This document shows positions 1-6,772 of a stretch of 10,525 nt of DNA, one piece after another. Under the pieces are notes generated by a model that searched no databases, had not been told where the DNA came from, and worked only from the letters and a program-made list of their open reading frames with translations. The position numbers and the translations under genes were made by a program. The stretch's first letter is position 1. Every line of letters begins with the position of its first letter. The stretch comes from Methylorubrum extorquens (lineage in GTDB: Bacteria; Pseudomonadota; Alphaproteobacteria; Rhizobiales; Beijerinckiaceae), in NCBI GenBank assembly GCA_019695455.1, contig JAEUAC010000121.1, positions 1 to 10,525 on the forward strand, written 5' to 3'.

Positions 1-1366
1 GCACCCGCATGGCGTTCGCCTGGAGCTGCGAGGAGATTGCCCGCTCGTCCGCGCCGAAGCCCTCCGACAGCTCGCGCAGGAGCTCGCCGAGATAGTCCTT
101 GAAGTCGATCGAGGCGAGATCGGGCGAATTGTAGAGGAGCGTATGCACGCGGGCCATCGCGCCGATGCGGCGCACGGCGCCCTCGAACGGCTCCCGCTGC
201 TCGGGGCTGAGGTCGCGCGAGCCGAGCCGCAGCAGGCTCTGCACGATCTGCAGGTTGTTCTTCACGCGGTGATAGATCTCGCGCAGCAGGATCTCGCGCT
301 CGGACGCGGCCTTCCTCTGCTCGTCCAGCGCCTCCTGCGTGGTGGCGAGGAGCCGGGAATCGAGCTCGCCCAGCGCACGGCTCGCGGCGAGCCGCTCGTC
401 GGTGACGCGCCGCTCCATCACGGTCGTGACGACGAACACGGCCAGGATCGCCGCCAGGAGGAGGCTCAGCGCGCCCGCCGCGATGGTCGCCCAGACGGGG
501 CGCGTCGTCATGCCGCCGATCTGGTCCTGGTCGATCGCCACCGCCGACACCCAGCCCGTCAGGGGCGAGCGCGTGAAGCCGACGGCGACGGGCATGCCGT
601 CGCGGCCCGTCGCCGCGTACAGCCCCTCCGTCGTGCCCTCGATGGCCCGGCGGGTCACGTCGCTCACGCTCTCCGTCGGCCGGATCGCGTCGCCGCGCGT
701 GCTCGCCAGGATGCGGTTGGTCTCGTCGATCACGGCGGCCCTGACCCGCTCCACCCGGGTCTGGTCGCTCGCGATGTTCTGGAGGTCCTGCCCGTCGAGG
801 GCGGCGACGAGCACCGAGCGCGCCGCGTCGTTGCGGACCACGGGCACGTAGAGGAACAGCTCCCGCCCCTCGAGGCCGAGCTCGGCGGAGGTCTCGATGC
901 GCGGCCGCCGGCTCGTCGCGACCTCGCTCGCGAGGGCCGCGACCTTCGGATCCGGGAAGTCCGGCCGGCTCGCGGCCTGGACGGCCCGCGTCTCGGCGTC
1001 GAGGAGGCCGAAGGCGAGCCAGTGGGGCATGATGGAGCGCACGCGCTCGGCGGCGGGGCCGAAATCCGCCGAGGCCGGCTCGTCGAGCGCGGGCAGGGCG
1101 GAGATCGCCTTCAGGGCGACGAGCTGCTGCTCGATCTCGGCGTCGACCCGCCGCGACAGGGCGTTCGCCCGGATCGACAGGTAGACGTCCACGTCCTTCT
1201 GGCTCTTCAGGAGCTCCGACCGGACCCAGAACCCGCCGAAGAGCACGAGCGGCACGAGCGCGGCGAGGCTGGCCGCCGCGAGCACGTACAGACGCCGCAG
1301 CCGGCGGCGTCGCTCCTCGTCGTCGCGGGCCCGGCGGACGGACCTCTCGCCTCCCGGGCGGATCAT
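1..1366 (-). CDS. Sensor histidine kinase, HisKA_2 type, C-terminus cut off by window edge
   Basis: Membrane sensor kinase that should autophosphorylate on histidine and pass the phosphate to a response regulator. Reading the minus strand from ATG at 1366 gives 455 residues with no stop before the edge. A basic N-terminus leads into TM1 (about residues 26-48), a periplasmic region of about 240 residues (49-290) that looks like a Cache-type ligand sensor (inferred from its size and the segment LFLYVPVVRND), and TM2 (about 291-315). A helical linker (about 318-360) follows. The phosphoacceptor box EIYHRVKNNLQIVQSLLRL, with His366 as the predicted site, is typical of HisKA_2 (PF07568). The HATPase domain must lie beyond position 1. 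No clear Shine-Dalgarno precedes the ATG, so the start is provisional. It lies 214 bp downstream of the cysteine synthase gene on the same strand. No response regulator is visible and the signal is unknown. Confidence 0.88.
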   Translation of the reverse strand, partial: MIRPGGERSVRRARDDEERRRRLRRLYVLAAASLAALVPLVLFGGFWVRSELLKSQKDVDVYLSIRANALSRRVDAEIEQQLVALKAISALPALDEPASADFGPAAERVRSIMPHWLAFGLLDAETRAVQAASRPDFPDPKVAALASEVATSRRPRIETSAELGLEGRELFLYVPVVRNDAARSVLVAALDGQDLQNIASDQTRVERVRAAVIDETNRILASTRGDAIRPTESVSDVTRRAIEGTTEGLYAATGRDGMPVAVGFTRSPLTGWVSAVAIDQDQIGGMTTRPVWATIAAGALSLLLAAILAVFVVTTVMERRVTDERLAASRALGELDSRLLATTQEALDEQRKAASEREILLREIYHRVKNNLQIVQSLLRLGSRDLSPEQREPFEGAVRRIGAMARVHTLLYNSPDLASIDFKDYLGELLRELSEGFGADERAISSQLQANAMRV

Positions 1367-1580
1367 GACCGTAATGCGGTCAGGAGCGGGAGGGGGCCGC
1401 GACGGCTCCCCGCGACGCCGCGGGCCGGTGGCCCAGATCGCTCGACGGCTCGCAGGAGATCGGGGTCATCGAGATTTCCACAACGCTCGCCCCGGCATCC
1501 ATGCTCGGCCGAAGGTCACGGCGAAACGTAGGATCGGCCCCGCCGGTTCCGGTGCGCGACCCTTCGTCAACAGCTTCGCG
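1367..1580. other. Intergenic gap between cysteine synthase gene and sensor kinase gene
   Basis: This 214 bp gap separates two minus-strand genes. I find no convincing small gene here. On the minus strand a TTGACG lies just after the cysteine synthase stop codon, but nothing resembling a -10 box sits 16-18 bp beyond it. The promoter of the sensor kinase, if it has its own, is therefore not identified. No hairpin followed by a T-run is obvious. Confidence 0.5.
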
Positions 1581-2600
1581 TCAGCCGGTCGCCTTCAGCC
1601 AGGCCGGCACCGGGAGGCCCTTGGAGGCGAGGAAGGCCGGATCGAACAGCTTGGAGGCGTAGCGGGCGCCGGAATCGCACAGGATGGTGACGATGGTGGC
1701 GCCCGGGCCCAGGTCGCGCGCGAGCCGCATGGCGCCCGCGATGTTGATGGCCGAGGAGCCGCCCAGGCAGAGGCCCTCGTCGCGGATCAGGTCGAAGATG
1801 AGCGGCACCGCCTCCTCGTCGGCGATCTGGTAGGCGTGGTCCACCGCGAGACCCTCGAGGTTCGCCGTGATGCGTCCCTGCCCGATGCCCTCCGTCACGG
1901 ACGAGCCGGAGGATCGGAGCTCGCCCGTCGTGAAGTAGCTGTAGAGGGCGGCGCCCATCGGGTCGGCGAGCGCGATCCGCACGTCGGGCTTGCGCGCCCG
2001 CAGGCCGGCCGCGACCCCGGCGAGGGTTCCGCCGGAGCCCACCGCGCAGACGAACCCGTCGACCCGCCCGGCCGTGCCCTCGAAGATCTCGACCGCCGTC
2101 GTCCGCTCGTGCGCCAGGCGGTTGGCGACGTTGTCGAACTGGTTCGCCCAGATGGCGCCCGCCGGGTCGCGCTCCGCGAGCTCGGCCGCCACGCGCCCGG
2201 ACCGCTTCACGTAGTTCTCGGGGTTGGCGTAGGGGACGGCCGGCACCTCGATCAGGTCCGCGCCGGCGAGGCGGATCGCGTCCTTCTTCTCCCGGCTCTG
2301 GGTCTCCGGGATGACGATGACCGTCCGGAACCCGAGCGCCGCCCCGACCATCGCGAGCCCGATGCCGGTATTCCCGGCCGTGCCCTCCACGATGGTGCCG
2401 CCCGGCCGGAGCGCGCCGCGCTCCACGGCGTCCCGCACGATGCCGAGCGCCGCCCGGTCCTTCACCGAGCCGCCGGGATTCATGAACTCCGCCTTGCCGA
2501 GGATCGTGCAGCCCGTGAGCTCGGAGGCCCGCCGGAGCCGGATCAGCGGCGTGTTGCCGATCGCGTCCAGCACGCTGTCGCCCATCCCGGTCCCGGCCAT
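1581..2600 (-). CDS. Cysteine synthase A-family PLP enzyme (fold type II, TAGNTG variant)
   Basis: Predicted PLP enzyme of 339 residues in the cysteine synthase/cystathionine beta-synthase family, probably making L-cysteine from an activated serine and sulfide in the cytoplasm. Seen: an N-terminal IGNTPLIRL (14-22), the PLP-lysine motif NPGGSVKDR with Lys47, the substrate loop GTAGNTG (73-79), the phosphate-binding loop GSGGT (188-192) and LCDSGARYASKLF near the C-terminus. The start at 2600 is chosen because GGGAGA sits 7 nt upstream; ATG 2585 (MGDSVLDAIG) is the alternative. The open frame reaching back to 2903 only overlaps the divergent gene. The loop has Ala75 where classical CysK has Ser (TSGNTG). 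Together with PENY, WANQFDN and SSVTEGIGQGR, this resembles, from memory, the fungal mitochondrial cysteine synthase (yeast YGR012W/MCY1) and its alphaproteobacterial relatives. The sulfur acceptor is therefore not certain. No cysE or sulfate-assimilation gene is adjacent. Confidence 0.9.
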   Translation of the reverse strand: MAGTGMGDSVLDAIGNTPLIRLRRASELTGCTILGKAEFMNPGGSVKDRAALGIVRDAVERGALRPGGTIVEGTAGNTGIGLAMVGAALGFRTVIVIPETQSREKKDAIRLAGADLIEVPAVPYANPENYVKRSGRVAAELAERDPAGAIWANQFDNVANRLAHERTTAVEIFEGTAGRVDGFVCAVGSGGTLAGVAAGLRARKPDVRIALADPMGAALYSYFTTGELRSSGSSVTEGIGQGRITANLEGLAVDHAYQIADEEAVPLIFDLIRDEGLCLGGSSAINIAGAMRLARDLGPGATIVTILCDSGARYASKLFDPAFLASKGLPVPAWLKATG

Positions 2601-2642
2601 CGCGTGGTCTCCCGTGCGCCCGCCGCTTCCCGCGGGCCGCGC

Positions 2643-2661
2643 CGCCCCTACATGGGGGGCG
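2643..2661. promoter_or_regulatory. Inverted repeat in the divergent intergenic region
   Basis: CGCCCC (2643-2648) and GGGGCG (2656-2661) form a 6-bp inverted repeat with a 7-nt spacer, inside the 75 bp between the divergent genes starting at 2600 (minus) and 2676 (plus). It lies just upstream of the AGGGAGA Shine-Dalgarno (2664-2670) of the plus-strand gene. It could be an operator or a leader hairpin. In GC-rich DNA an arm of this length can arise by chance, so the call is weak. No clear -35/-10 pair was found on either strand of this gap. Confidence 0.25.
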
Positions 2662-2675
2662 TCAGGGAGAACCTC

Positions 2676-2990
2676 ATGTCGAAACCGCTCGTCGTCGTCA
2701 TCCCCCATCAGCTCGGACGCGCGGAGGCGCGGCGGCGGCTCGAGACGGGGATCGGCAGCCTGAAGGAGAGGTTCGGGCACCACGTCGCGTCCGTCTCCGA
2801 CCGATGGGCGGGCGACCATCTCGACCTCGCCGTCAAGGCCATGGGGCAGGGCGTGCAGGCGGGGCTGGACGTGGGCGAGGCCGAGGTGCGCGTCGAGGTC
2901 CACCTGCCCTGGATGCTTGCCATGATCGCCGAGAAGGCCAAAGGCTTCATCGCGAAGGAGGGCACGCTCCTCCTCGAGAAGAAGAAGTAG
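2676..2990 (+). CDS. Polyhydroxyalkanoic acid system family protein (small, PF09650-like)
   Basis: Small soluble protein of 104 residues starting MSKPLVVVIPHQLGR. The pattern PHxLGRAEARRRLE near the N-terminus, the central DRWAGDHLDLAVKAMGQGVQ and the C-terminal LPWMLAMIAEKAKGFI followed by a lysine-rich end match what I recall of the 'polyhydroxyalkanoic acid system' family (PHA_gran_rgn). That family was named for a gene near Pseudomonas PHA genes; its biochemical role is unknown, and no PHA synthase or phasin lies in this window. The start at ATG 2676 is supported by AGGGAGA ending 5 nt upstream. The same frame is open further upstream, but that extension lacks family sequence. It is divergent from the cysteine synthase gene and 31 bp ahead of the dehydrogenase gene, so the latter two may share a transcript. 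Confidence 0.82.
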   Translation: MSKPLVVVIPHQLGRAEARRRLETGIGSLKERFGHHVASVSDRWAGDHLDLAVKAMGQGVQAGLDVGEAEVRVEVHLPWMLAMIAEKAKGFIAKEGTLLLEKKK

Positions 2991-3021
2991 CGGGCCACCC
3001 GCGGCCCGAGGGAGAGCAGGG

Positions 3022-4101
3022 ATGCAGGTACCGGTCGATCACCTCACGGCCTTCGTGTCCGCCATCTTCGCGGCCGCCGGATGCGACGCGGCGGAGGCCG
3101 GCCGGGTGGCGTCGGGGCTCGTGGACGCGAACCTCGCCGGCCACGACAGCCACGGCGTCGCCCGCGTGCCGCGCTACGTCGACTGGCTGCAGAGCGGCGA
3201 GACGGAGGCGGGCCGCTCGATCGAGATCGTCACCGAGCAGGGATCGCTGGCCGTGGTCGATGGCCGCTACGGGTTCGGCGCGACCGTCGGGGCCGAGGCG
3301 GTCGACCTCGGCATCGCGATCGCCCGGCGGCAGGGCTCGGCCATCGTGGCGCTCCGCCATGCGGGCCATCTCGGCCGGATCGGCCAATGGGCCGAGCGGG
3401 CGCTCGAGGCCGGCCTGATCTCGATGCACTTCGTGAACGTCGCGGGTTCGCGGATCGTGGCGCCCTTCGGCGGCGTCGACAAATGCCTGTCCACGGCGCC
3501 CATCGCCTTCGCGTTCCCGGTGCCGGACGGACCGCCGGTCGTGCTCGACTTCGCGACCTCGGCCGTGGCGGAGGGCAAGGTGCTCGTCGCCTCCAACGGC
3601 GGCAAGCCGCTGCCCGACGGCAGCCTCATCCAGCCGGACGGGTCGCTCACCACCGATCCGGCGACGCTCTACGGCCCGCTCGACCGCCCGGGCGACCGCA
3701 ACCACAAGAACGGGGAGGGCGCGATCCGCACCATGGGCGACCACAAGGGGTCGGGCCTCGCCCTCATGTGCGAGCTGCTCTGCGGCGCCCTCGTCGGGTC
3801 CGGCACCTCGGGCCCGGCCGACCATCGCTTCGCCAACGGCATGGTGTCGATCTACCTCGATCCGGCCCTGTTCGGCTCCGCGGAGACGATCGCGGCCGAG
3901 ACCAGGCGCTTCTGCGACTTCGTGCGCGGCTCGCGCCCGGCGATGCCGGGCACCTCCGTCCTCCTGCCGGGCGACCCCGAGCGGACGACCCGCGCGACGC
4001 GGCTCGCCGAGGGCGTGCCGCTGCCGGCCGGGACCTGGGCGGCCATCCTGGAGACGGCGGGACGCCTCGGCGTCCAGGCGCCGGCGGTCGCGGCGGCCTG
4101 A
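3022..4101 (+). CDS. Malate/L-lactate dehydrogenase (Ldh_2) family oxidoreductase, YbiC/HcxB-like
   Basis: NAD(P)-dependent 2-hydroxyacid dehydrogenase of the Ldh_2 family (PF02615), 359 residues, the usual family length, and cytosolic with no signal peptide. This family is unrelated to classical MDH/LDH and interconverts 2-oxoacids or cyclic imino acids with their reduced forms. Seen: AGHDSHGVARVPRYV near the N-terminus with His44 and Arg48, HAGHLGRIGQWAE with His116, a Gly-rich DHKGSGLALMCELLCGAL about two-thirds along, and LLPGDPERTTR near the C-terminus. The GRIG motif and overall pattern resemble E. coli YbiC (HcxB), reported to act on 2-oxoglutarate and phenylpyruvate, more than ureidoglycolate dehydrogenase or DpkA. 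The substrate is inferred, not shown. The start has GAGGGAGAG a few bases upstream. It follows the PHA-family gene by 31 bp and ends before a GC-rich hairpin. Confidence 0.88.
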   Translation: MQVPVDHLTAFVSAIFAAAGCDAAEAGRVASGLVDANLAGHDSHGVARVPRYVDWLQSGETEAGRSIEIVTEQGSLAVVDGRYGFGATVGAEAVDLGIAIARRQGSAIVALRHAGHLGRIGQWAERALEAGLISMHFVNVAGSRIVAPFGGVDKCLSTAPIAFAFPVPDGPPVVLDFATSAVAEGKVLVASNGGKPLPDGSLIQPDGSLTTDPATLYGPLDRPGDRNHKNGEGAIRTMGDHKGSGLALMCELLCGALVGSGTSGPADHRFANGMVSIYLDPALFGSAETIAAETRRFCDFVRGSRPAMPGTSVLLPGDPERTTRATRLAEGVPLPAGTWAAILETAGRLGVQAPAVAAA

Positions 4102-4115
4102 CGCCGGACGACGAG

Positions 4116-4142
4116 TCCGCCGGGCGCGGGAGCCCGGGCGGA
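4116..4142 (+). terminator. GC-rich hairpin after the Ldh_2 gene, possible terminator
   Basis: TCCGCCGGGC (4116-4125) pairs with GCCCGGGCGGA (4132-4142) around a 6-nt loop, giving a stem of about 10 bp with one bulged base. It starts 14 bp after the dehydrogenase stop codon and lies before the infC leader, where a transcription boundary is expected. No T-run follows directly, as is common in GC-rich alphaproteobacteria, so termination efficiency cannot be judged. Confidence 0.45.
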
Positions 4143-4274
4143 TCGAATTCCGCGCCGTTTGCCGCGGGGCGCCGTTGACTCGACCGAATGATTCGCCACA
4201 TGTCGGATCGGGCTTCCGCGTCCGGCAACGGGCCGTGCGGAGCCATTCTGGCAACGGCAGGGGAGTTCGCCGCC
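4143..4274 (+). promoter_or_regulatory. infC leader and likely promoter region
   Basis: Non-coding stretch between the hairpin and the ATT start of infC, locally richer in A+T than the flanking genes. TTGACT at 4175-4180 is a good -35 candidate, but no good -10 box lies 16-18 bp after it, so the promoter call is tentative. The infC frame is open through part of this stretch (ATG at 4188 and 4200), but that sequence has no IF3 character and neither ATG has a strong Shine-Dalgarno sequence. Confidence 0.35.
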
Positions 4275-4277
4275 ATT
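4259..4277 (+). promoter_or_regulatory. Shine-Dalgarno plus ATT initiation codon of infC
   Basis: AGGGGAG at 4259-4265 is followed after 9 nt by ATT at 4275-4277. Translation from this ATT gives IRRPMRAMPVPQKEGPRANR, which lines up with the usual N-terminus of alphaproteobacterial IF3 (MRRP... then DGPRxNxxI). E. coli infC starts with AUU, and IF3 represses its own translation by discriminating against such codons. The same control is inferred here. Confidence 0.72.
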
Positions 4278-4817
4278 CGCAGACCAATGAGAGCCATGCC
4301 GGTCCCGCAGAAGGAGGGGCCTCGTGCGAACCGCGACATCCGCGGCGTCCGCGACGTGCAGCTGATCGACCAGGAAGGCCAGAATCGCGGCGCCATTCCG
4401 TTCGCCGACGCGCTTCGGATCGCCGAGGAGGCCGGGCTCGACCTCGTCGAGATCGCGCCGAATTCCGTGCCGCCGGTCTGCAAGCTGCTCGATTACGGCC
4501 GCTTCCGCTTTCTCGAGCAGAAGAAGCAGGCCGAGGCTCGCAAGAAGCAGAAGACCGTCGAGGTCAAGGAGATCAAGCTCCGCCCCGGCATCGACAAGCA
4601 CGATTACGACGTCAAGATGAAGGCCGTTCAGCGCTTCTTCGAGGAGGGCGACAAGGTCAAGGTGACGCTGCGGTTCCGGGGCCGCGAGATGGCGCACCAG
4701 GATCTCGGGCTGCGTCTTCTCGAACGCGTCAAGGCCGAGACGGCCGAACTCGCGAAGGTCGAGAGCGAGCCCATGCTCGAGGGTCGCCAGATGATCATGA
4801 TCCTGGCGCCACGTTGA
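4275..4817 (+). CDS. infC: Translation initiation factor IF-3, ATT start
   Basis: IF3 binds the 30S ribosomal subunit, keeps it apart from 50S and checks initiator tRNA and start-codon pairing. From ATT 4275 the protein is 180 residues, the normal length. The N-domain (about 15-85) contains VQLIDQEGQNRG, EAGLDLVEIAPNSVPPVCK and LLDYGRFRF. A charged linker, EQKKQAEARKKQK, leads to the C-domain with VKEIKLRPGIDKHDYDVK, GDKVKVTLRFRGREM and EGRQMIMILAPR at the end. Starting at ATG 4188 would add 29 non-conserved residues, and ATG 4287 or 4296 would cut off the conserved IRRP start and leave the Shine-Dalgarno sequence badly spaced. The usual partners rpmI and rplT do not follow; a type I secretion gene does, so infC appears to be transcribed alone here. 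The identity is certain; the start is well supported but unproven. Confidence 0.96.
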   Translation: MRRPMRAMPVPQKEGPRANRDIRGVRDVQLIDQEGQNRGAIPFADALRIAEEAGLDLVEIAPNSVPPVCKLLDYGRFRFLEQKKQAEARKKQKTVEVKEIKLRPGIDKHDYDVKMKAVQRFFEEGDKVKVTLRFRGREMAHQDLGLRLLERVKAETAELAKVESEPMLEGRQMIMILAPR

Positions 4818-4833
4818 CGACGTTATTGGTCTG

Positions 4834-4862
4834 TTGACCACTCGCCTTGACGCGGTTGTAAG
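4834..4862 (+). promoter_or_regulatory. Candidate sigma-70-type promoter before the secretion operon
   Basis: TTGACC (4834-4839) and TGTAAG (4857-4862) are separated by exactly 17 bp, matching 5 of 6 and 4 of 6 consensus bases. It lies in the locally AT-richer gap after infC and upstream of the type I secretion genes. A second TTGACG (4847-4852) overlaps the spacer but has no well-spaced -10 box. Confidence 0.45.
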
Positions 4863-4948
4863 CGGCGTCTCTCTAGATTGCCATGCGGGCCCATCGGGCT
4901 CGATCCCGTCCGATGGTGCGGCCGGGATCCATGGTGCCGGGAACGAGC

Positions 4949-6772
4949 ATGAACGCGATCGTGACATCGGCGGCGCGGCCGCTGTCGACGGCCGAGCGTC
5001 CTCCCTTCAGGCCGCTGTCGTTCGCGCGCCCGGCCTTCATCGGCATCGGCCTCATCACGGCGACGATCAACGTCCTCTACCTGACCGGGTCGTTCTACAT
5101 GCTCGAGGTCTACGACCGGGTCATCCCCGGCCGTAGCATCCCGACGCTGGTCGGCCTGTCGGTCCTCGCGCTCGCCCTGTACGTCTTCCAGGGCGTGCTG
5201 GACGTGCTGCGGAGCCGGCTCCTGGCCCGGATCGGCGGCGTCCTCGATGGGCTCCTCGCCGGACGCGTCCACGAGGTGGTGGCGAGCCTGCCGCTGCGCT
5301 CGCGCGTGCAGGGCGACGGCCTGCAGCCGCTGCGCGACCTCGATTCCGTCCGCGGCTTCCTGGCGAGCCCGGGGCCGGGCGCGCTCTTCGACCTTCCCTG
5401 GATCCCGCTCTACATCGGCATCTGCTTCTTCTTCCATCCGGCGATCGGCCTCGCGGCCTGCGCGGGCGCCCTCATGCTGGTCGCGCTCACGCTCGCGACG
5501 GAGCTCAAGACGCGCGGCCCCGCCAAGGAGACGGTCGCCTACGCCCAGACGCGCAACGCGCTCGCCGAGGCCAACCGCCGCAACGCGGAGGTCCTGCAGG
5601 CCATGGGCATGCGCAGCCGCATGGGCGCGATCTGGAACGAGGCGAACGACCGCTACATGGCGAGCCAGCAGCGCACCTCCGACATCGGCGGCGGGCTCGG
5701 CGGCGCGTCCAAGGTCGCCCGCATGGCGCTGCAATCGGCCGTGCTCGGCATCGGCGCCTATCTCGTCATCCAGCAGCAGGCGACGGCCGGCATCATCATC
5801 GCGAGCTCCATCCTGACCTCGCGGGCGCTCGCCCCGGTCGAGCTCGCCATCGCCAACTGGAAGGGCTTCGTCGGCGCCCGCCAGAGCTGGAGCCGCCTCA
5901 AGGCGCTGCTGGCGGCCTTCGGCGACGAGGGCGAGCGGCTGTCGCTGCCCGCGCCCACCCGCACCTTCTCCGTCGAGTCGGTCACCTCGGCCCCGCCCGG
6001 CACGCAGCGCATCGTCGTCTCCGACGTGGCGCTCCGGCTCGAGGCCGGCCAGGGCCTCGGCGTGATCGGCCCCAGCGCGTCGGGCAAGTCGTCGCTCGCC
6101 CGCGTCCTCGTCGGCGTGTGGCCCATCCTGCGCGGCACGGTCCGCCTCGACGGGGCGGCGCTCGACCAGTGGAGCAGCGACGCGCTGGGCCGCCACATCG
6201 GCTACCTGCCGCAGGACGTCGAGCTGTTCGCCGGCACGGTGGCGGAGAACATCGCCCGCTTCGATCCGGAGGCGACGGCGGAATCGGTCATCGCGGCCGG
6301 CCGCGCGGCCGGCGTTCACGACCTCATCCTGCGGCTGCCGAACGGCTACGAGACCCCGATCGGCGACGGCGGCACGCTGCTCTCGGCCGGCCAGCGCCAG
6401 CGGGTCGCGCTCGCCCGGGCGCTCTACGGCGACCCGTTCCTGGTCGTGCTCGACGAGCCGAACTCGAACCTCGACGGCGAGGGCGAGGCGGCGCTGACGG
6501 ACGCCATCATCGGCGTGCGCCAGCGCGGCGGCATCGTCGTCGTCATCGCGCACCGGCCGAGCGCGCTCGCCGGCGTCGACCTCGTGCTCGTCATGGCCGA
6601 AGGCCGCGTCCAGGCCTTCGGGCCGCGCGACGAGATCATGCAGCGCCTGCTGCGGCCGGCCCCCATCGCGGGCGGCGCGCAGGCGTCCGCCGGCTCCTCC
6701 GGCGCCCCGCGCGCCGCGCCGTCTCCGCCCGCCGGCTCGCTTCGGGTGATCCAGGAAGGGACCGCCGCCTGA
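4949..6772 (+). CDS. Type I secretion system permease/ATPase (PrtD/PrsD family)
   Basis: Inner-membrane ABC exporter that powers one-step secretion across both membranes with an HlyD-type adaptor and TolC. From ATG 4949 it has 607 residues. The N-terminal half is the ABC transmembrane domain, starting with the family signature LTGSFYMLEVYDRVIPGRS. The C-terminal half is a complete ATPase: Walker A GPSASGKS with Lys380, signature LSAGQRQ (478-484), Walker B VVLDEP with Asp502/Glu503 and H-loop His535. No N-terminal C39 peptidase domain is present, which fits substrates with an uncleaved C-terminal signal. An Ala/Pro/Ser-rich tail of about 40 residues follows the ATPase. The start is uncertain: ATG 4883 and 4931 are in frame, and none has a strong Shine-Dalgarno sequence; 4949 leaves a leader of common length before the first membrane helix. 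The stop overlaps the next start (TGATG). Confidence 0.93.
   Translation: MNAIVTSAARPLSTAERPPFRPLSFARPAFIGIGLITATINVLYLTGSFYMLEVYDRVIPGRSIPTLVGLSVLALALYVFQGVLDVLRSRLLARIGGVLDGLLAGRVHEVVASLPLRSRVQGDGLQPLRDLDSVRGFLASPGPGALFDLPWIPLYIGICFFFHPAIGLAACAGALMLVALTLATELKTRGPAKETVAYAQTRNALAEANRRNAEVLQAMGMRSRMGAIWNEANDRYMASQQRTSDIGGGLGGASKVARMALQSAVLGIGAYLVIQQQATAGIIIASSILTSRALAPVELAIANWKGFVGARQSWSRLKALLAAFGDEGERLSLPAPTRTFSVESVTSAPPGTQRIVVSDVALRLEAGQGLGVIGPSASGKSSLARVLVGVWPILRGTVRLDGAALDQWSSDALGRHIGYLPQDVELFAGTVAENIARFDPEATAESVIAAGRAAGVHDLILRLPNGYETPIGDGGTLLSAGQRQRVALARALYGDPFLVVLDEPNSNLDGEGEAALTDAIIGVRQRGGIVVVIAHRPSALAGVDLVLVMAEGRVQAFGPRDEIMQRLLRPAPIAGGAQASAGSSGAPRAAPSPPAGSLRVIQEGTAA

Noticed and set aside
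143..1531. Long plus-strand open frame of 462 codons
   Set aside because: It lies antisense to the sensor kinase, whose frame has two membrane segments and a clear HisKA_2 box. The plus-strand translation is rich in Arg, Ala, Gly and His with no domain pattern, typical of GC-rich shadow frames.
1365..2675. Long upstream extension of the PHA-family protein to ATG 1365
   Set aside because: The extension is the antisense of the cysteine synthase gene and has no family character. A good Shine-Dalgarno sequence before ATG 2676 and normal family length support the short form.
2601..2903. N-terminal extension of the cysteine synthase to 2903
   Set aside because: It would overlap the divergent PHA-family gene and adds unconserved residues before the usual family N-terminus. 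GGGAGA is well placed for the start at 2600.
4188..4274. infC start at ATG 4188
   Set aside because: It adds 29 residues with no IF3 similarity and has no strong Shine-Dalgarno sequence. The ATT at 4275 has both a good Shine-Dalgarno sequence and the expected protein N-terminus.
4823..6553. Minus-strand open frame of 576 codons opposite the secretion exporter
   Set aside because: The plus strand encodes a full ABC exporter with all ATPase motifs in order. The minus translation is Asp/Arg/Ala-rich filler without a fold signature.
6118..6771. N-terminal extension of the HlyD-family gene back to 6118
   Set aside because: It overlaps the ATPase half of the exporter in another frame. The family-typical membrane anchor begins just after ATG 6772.
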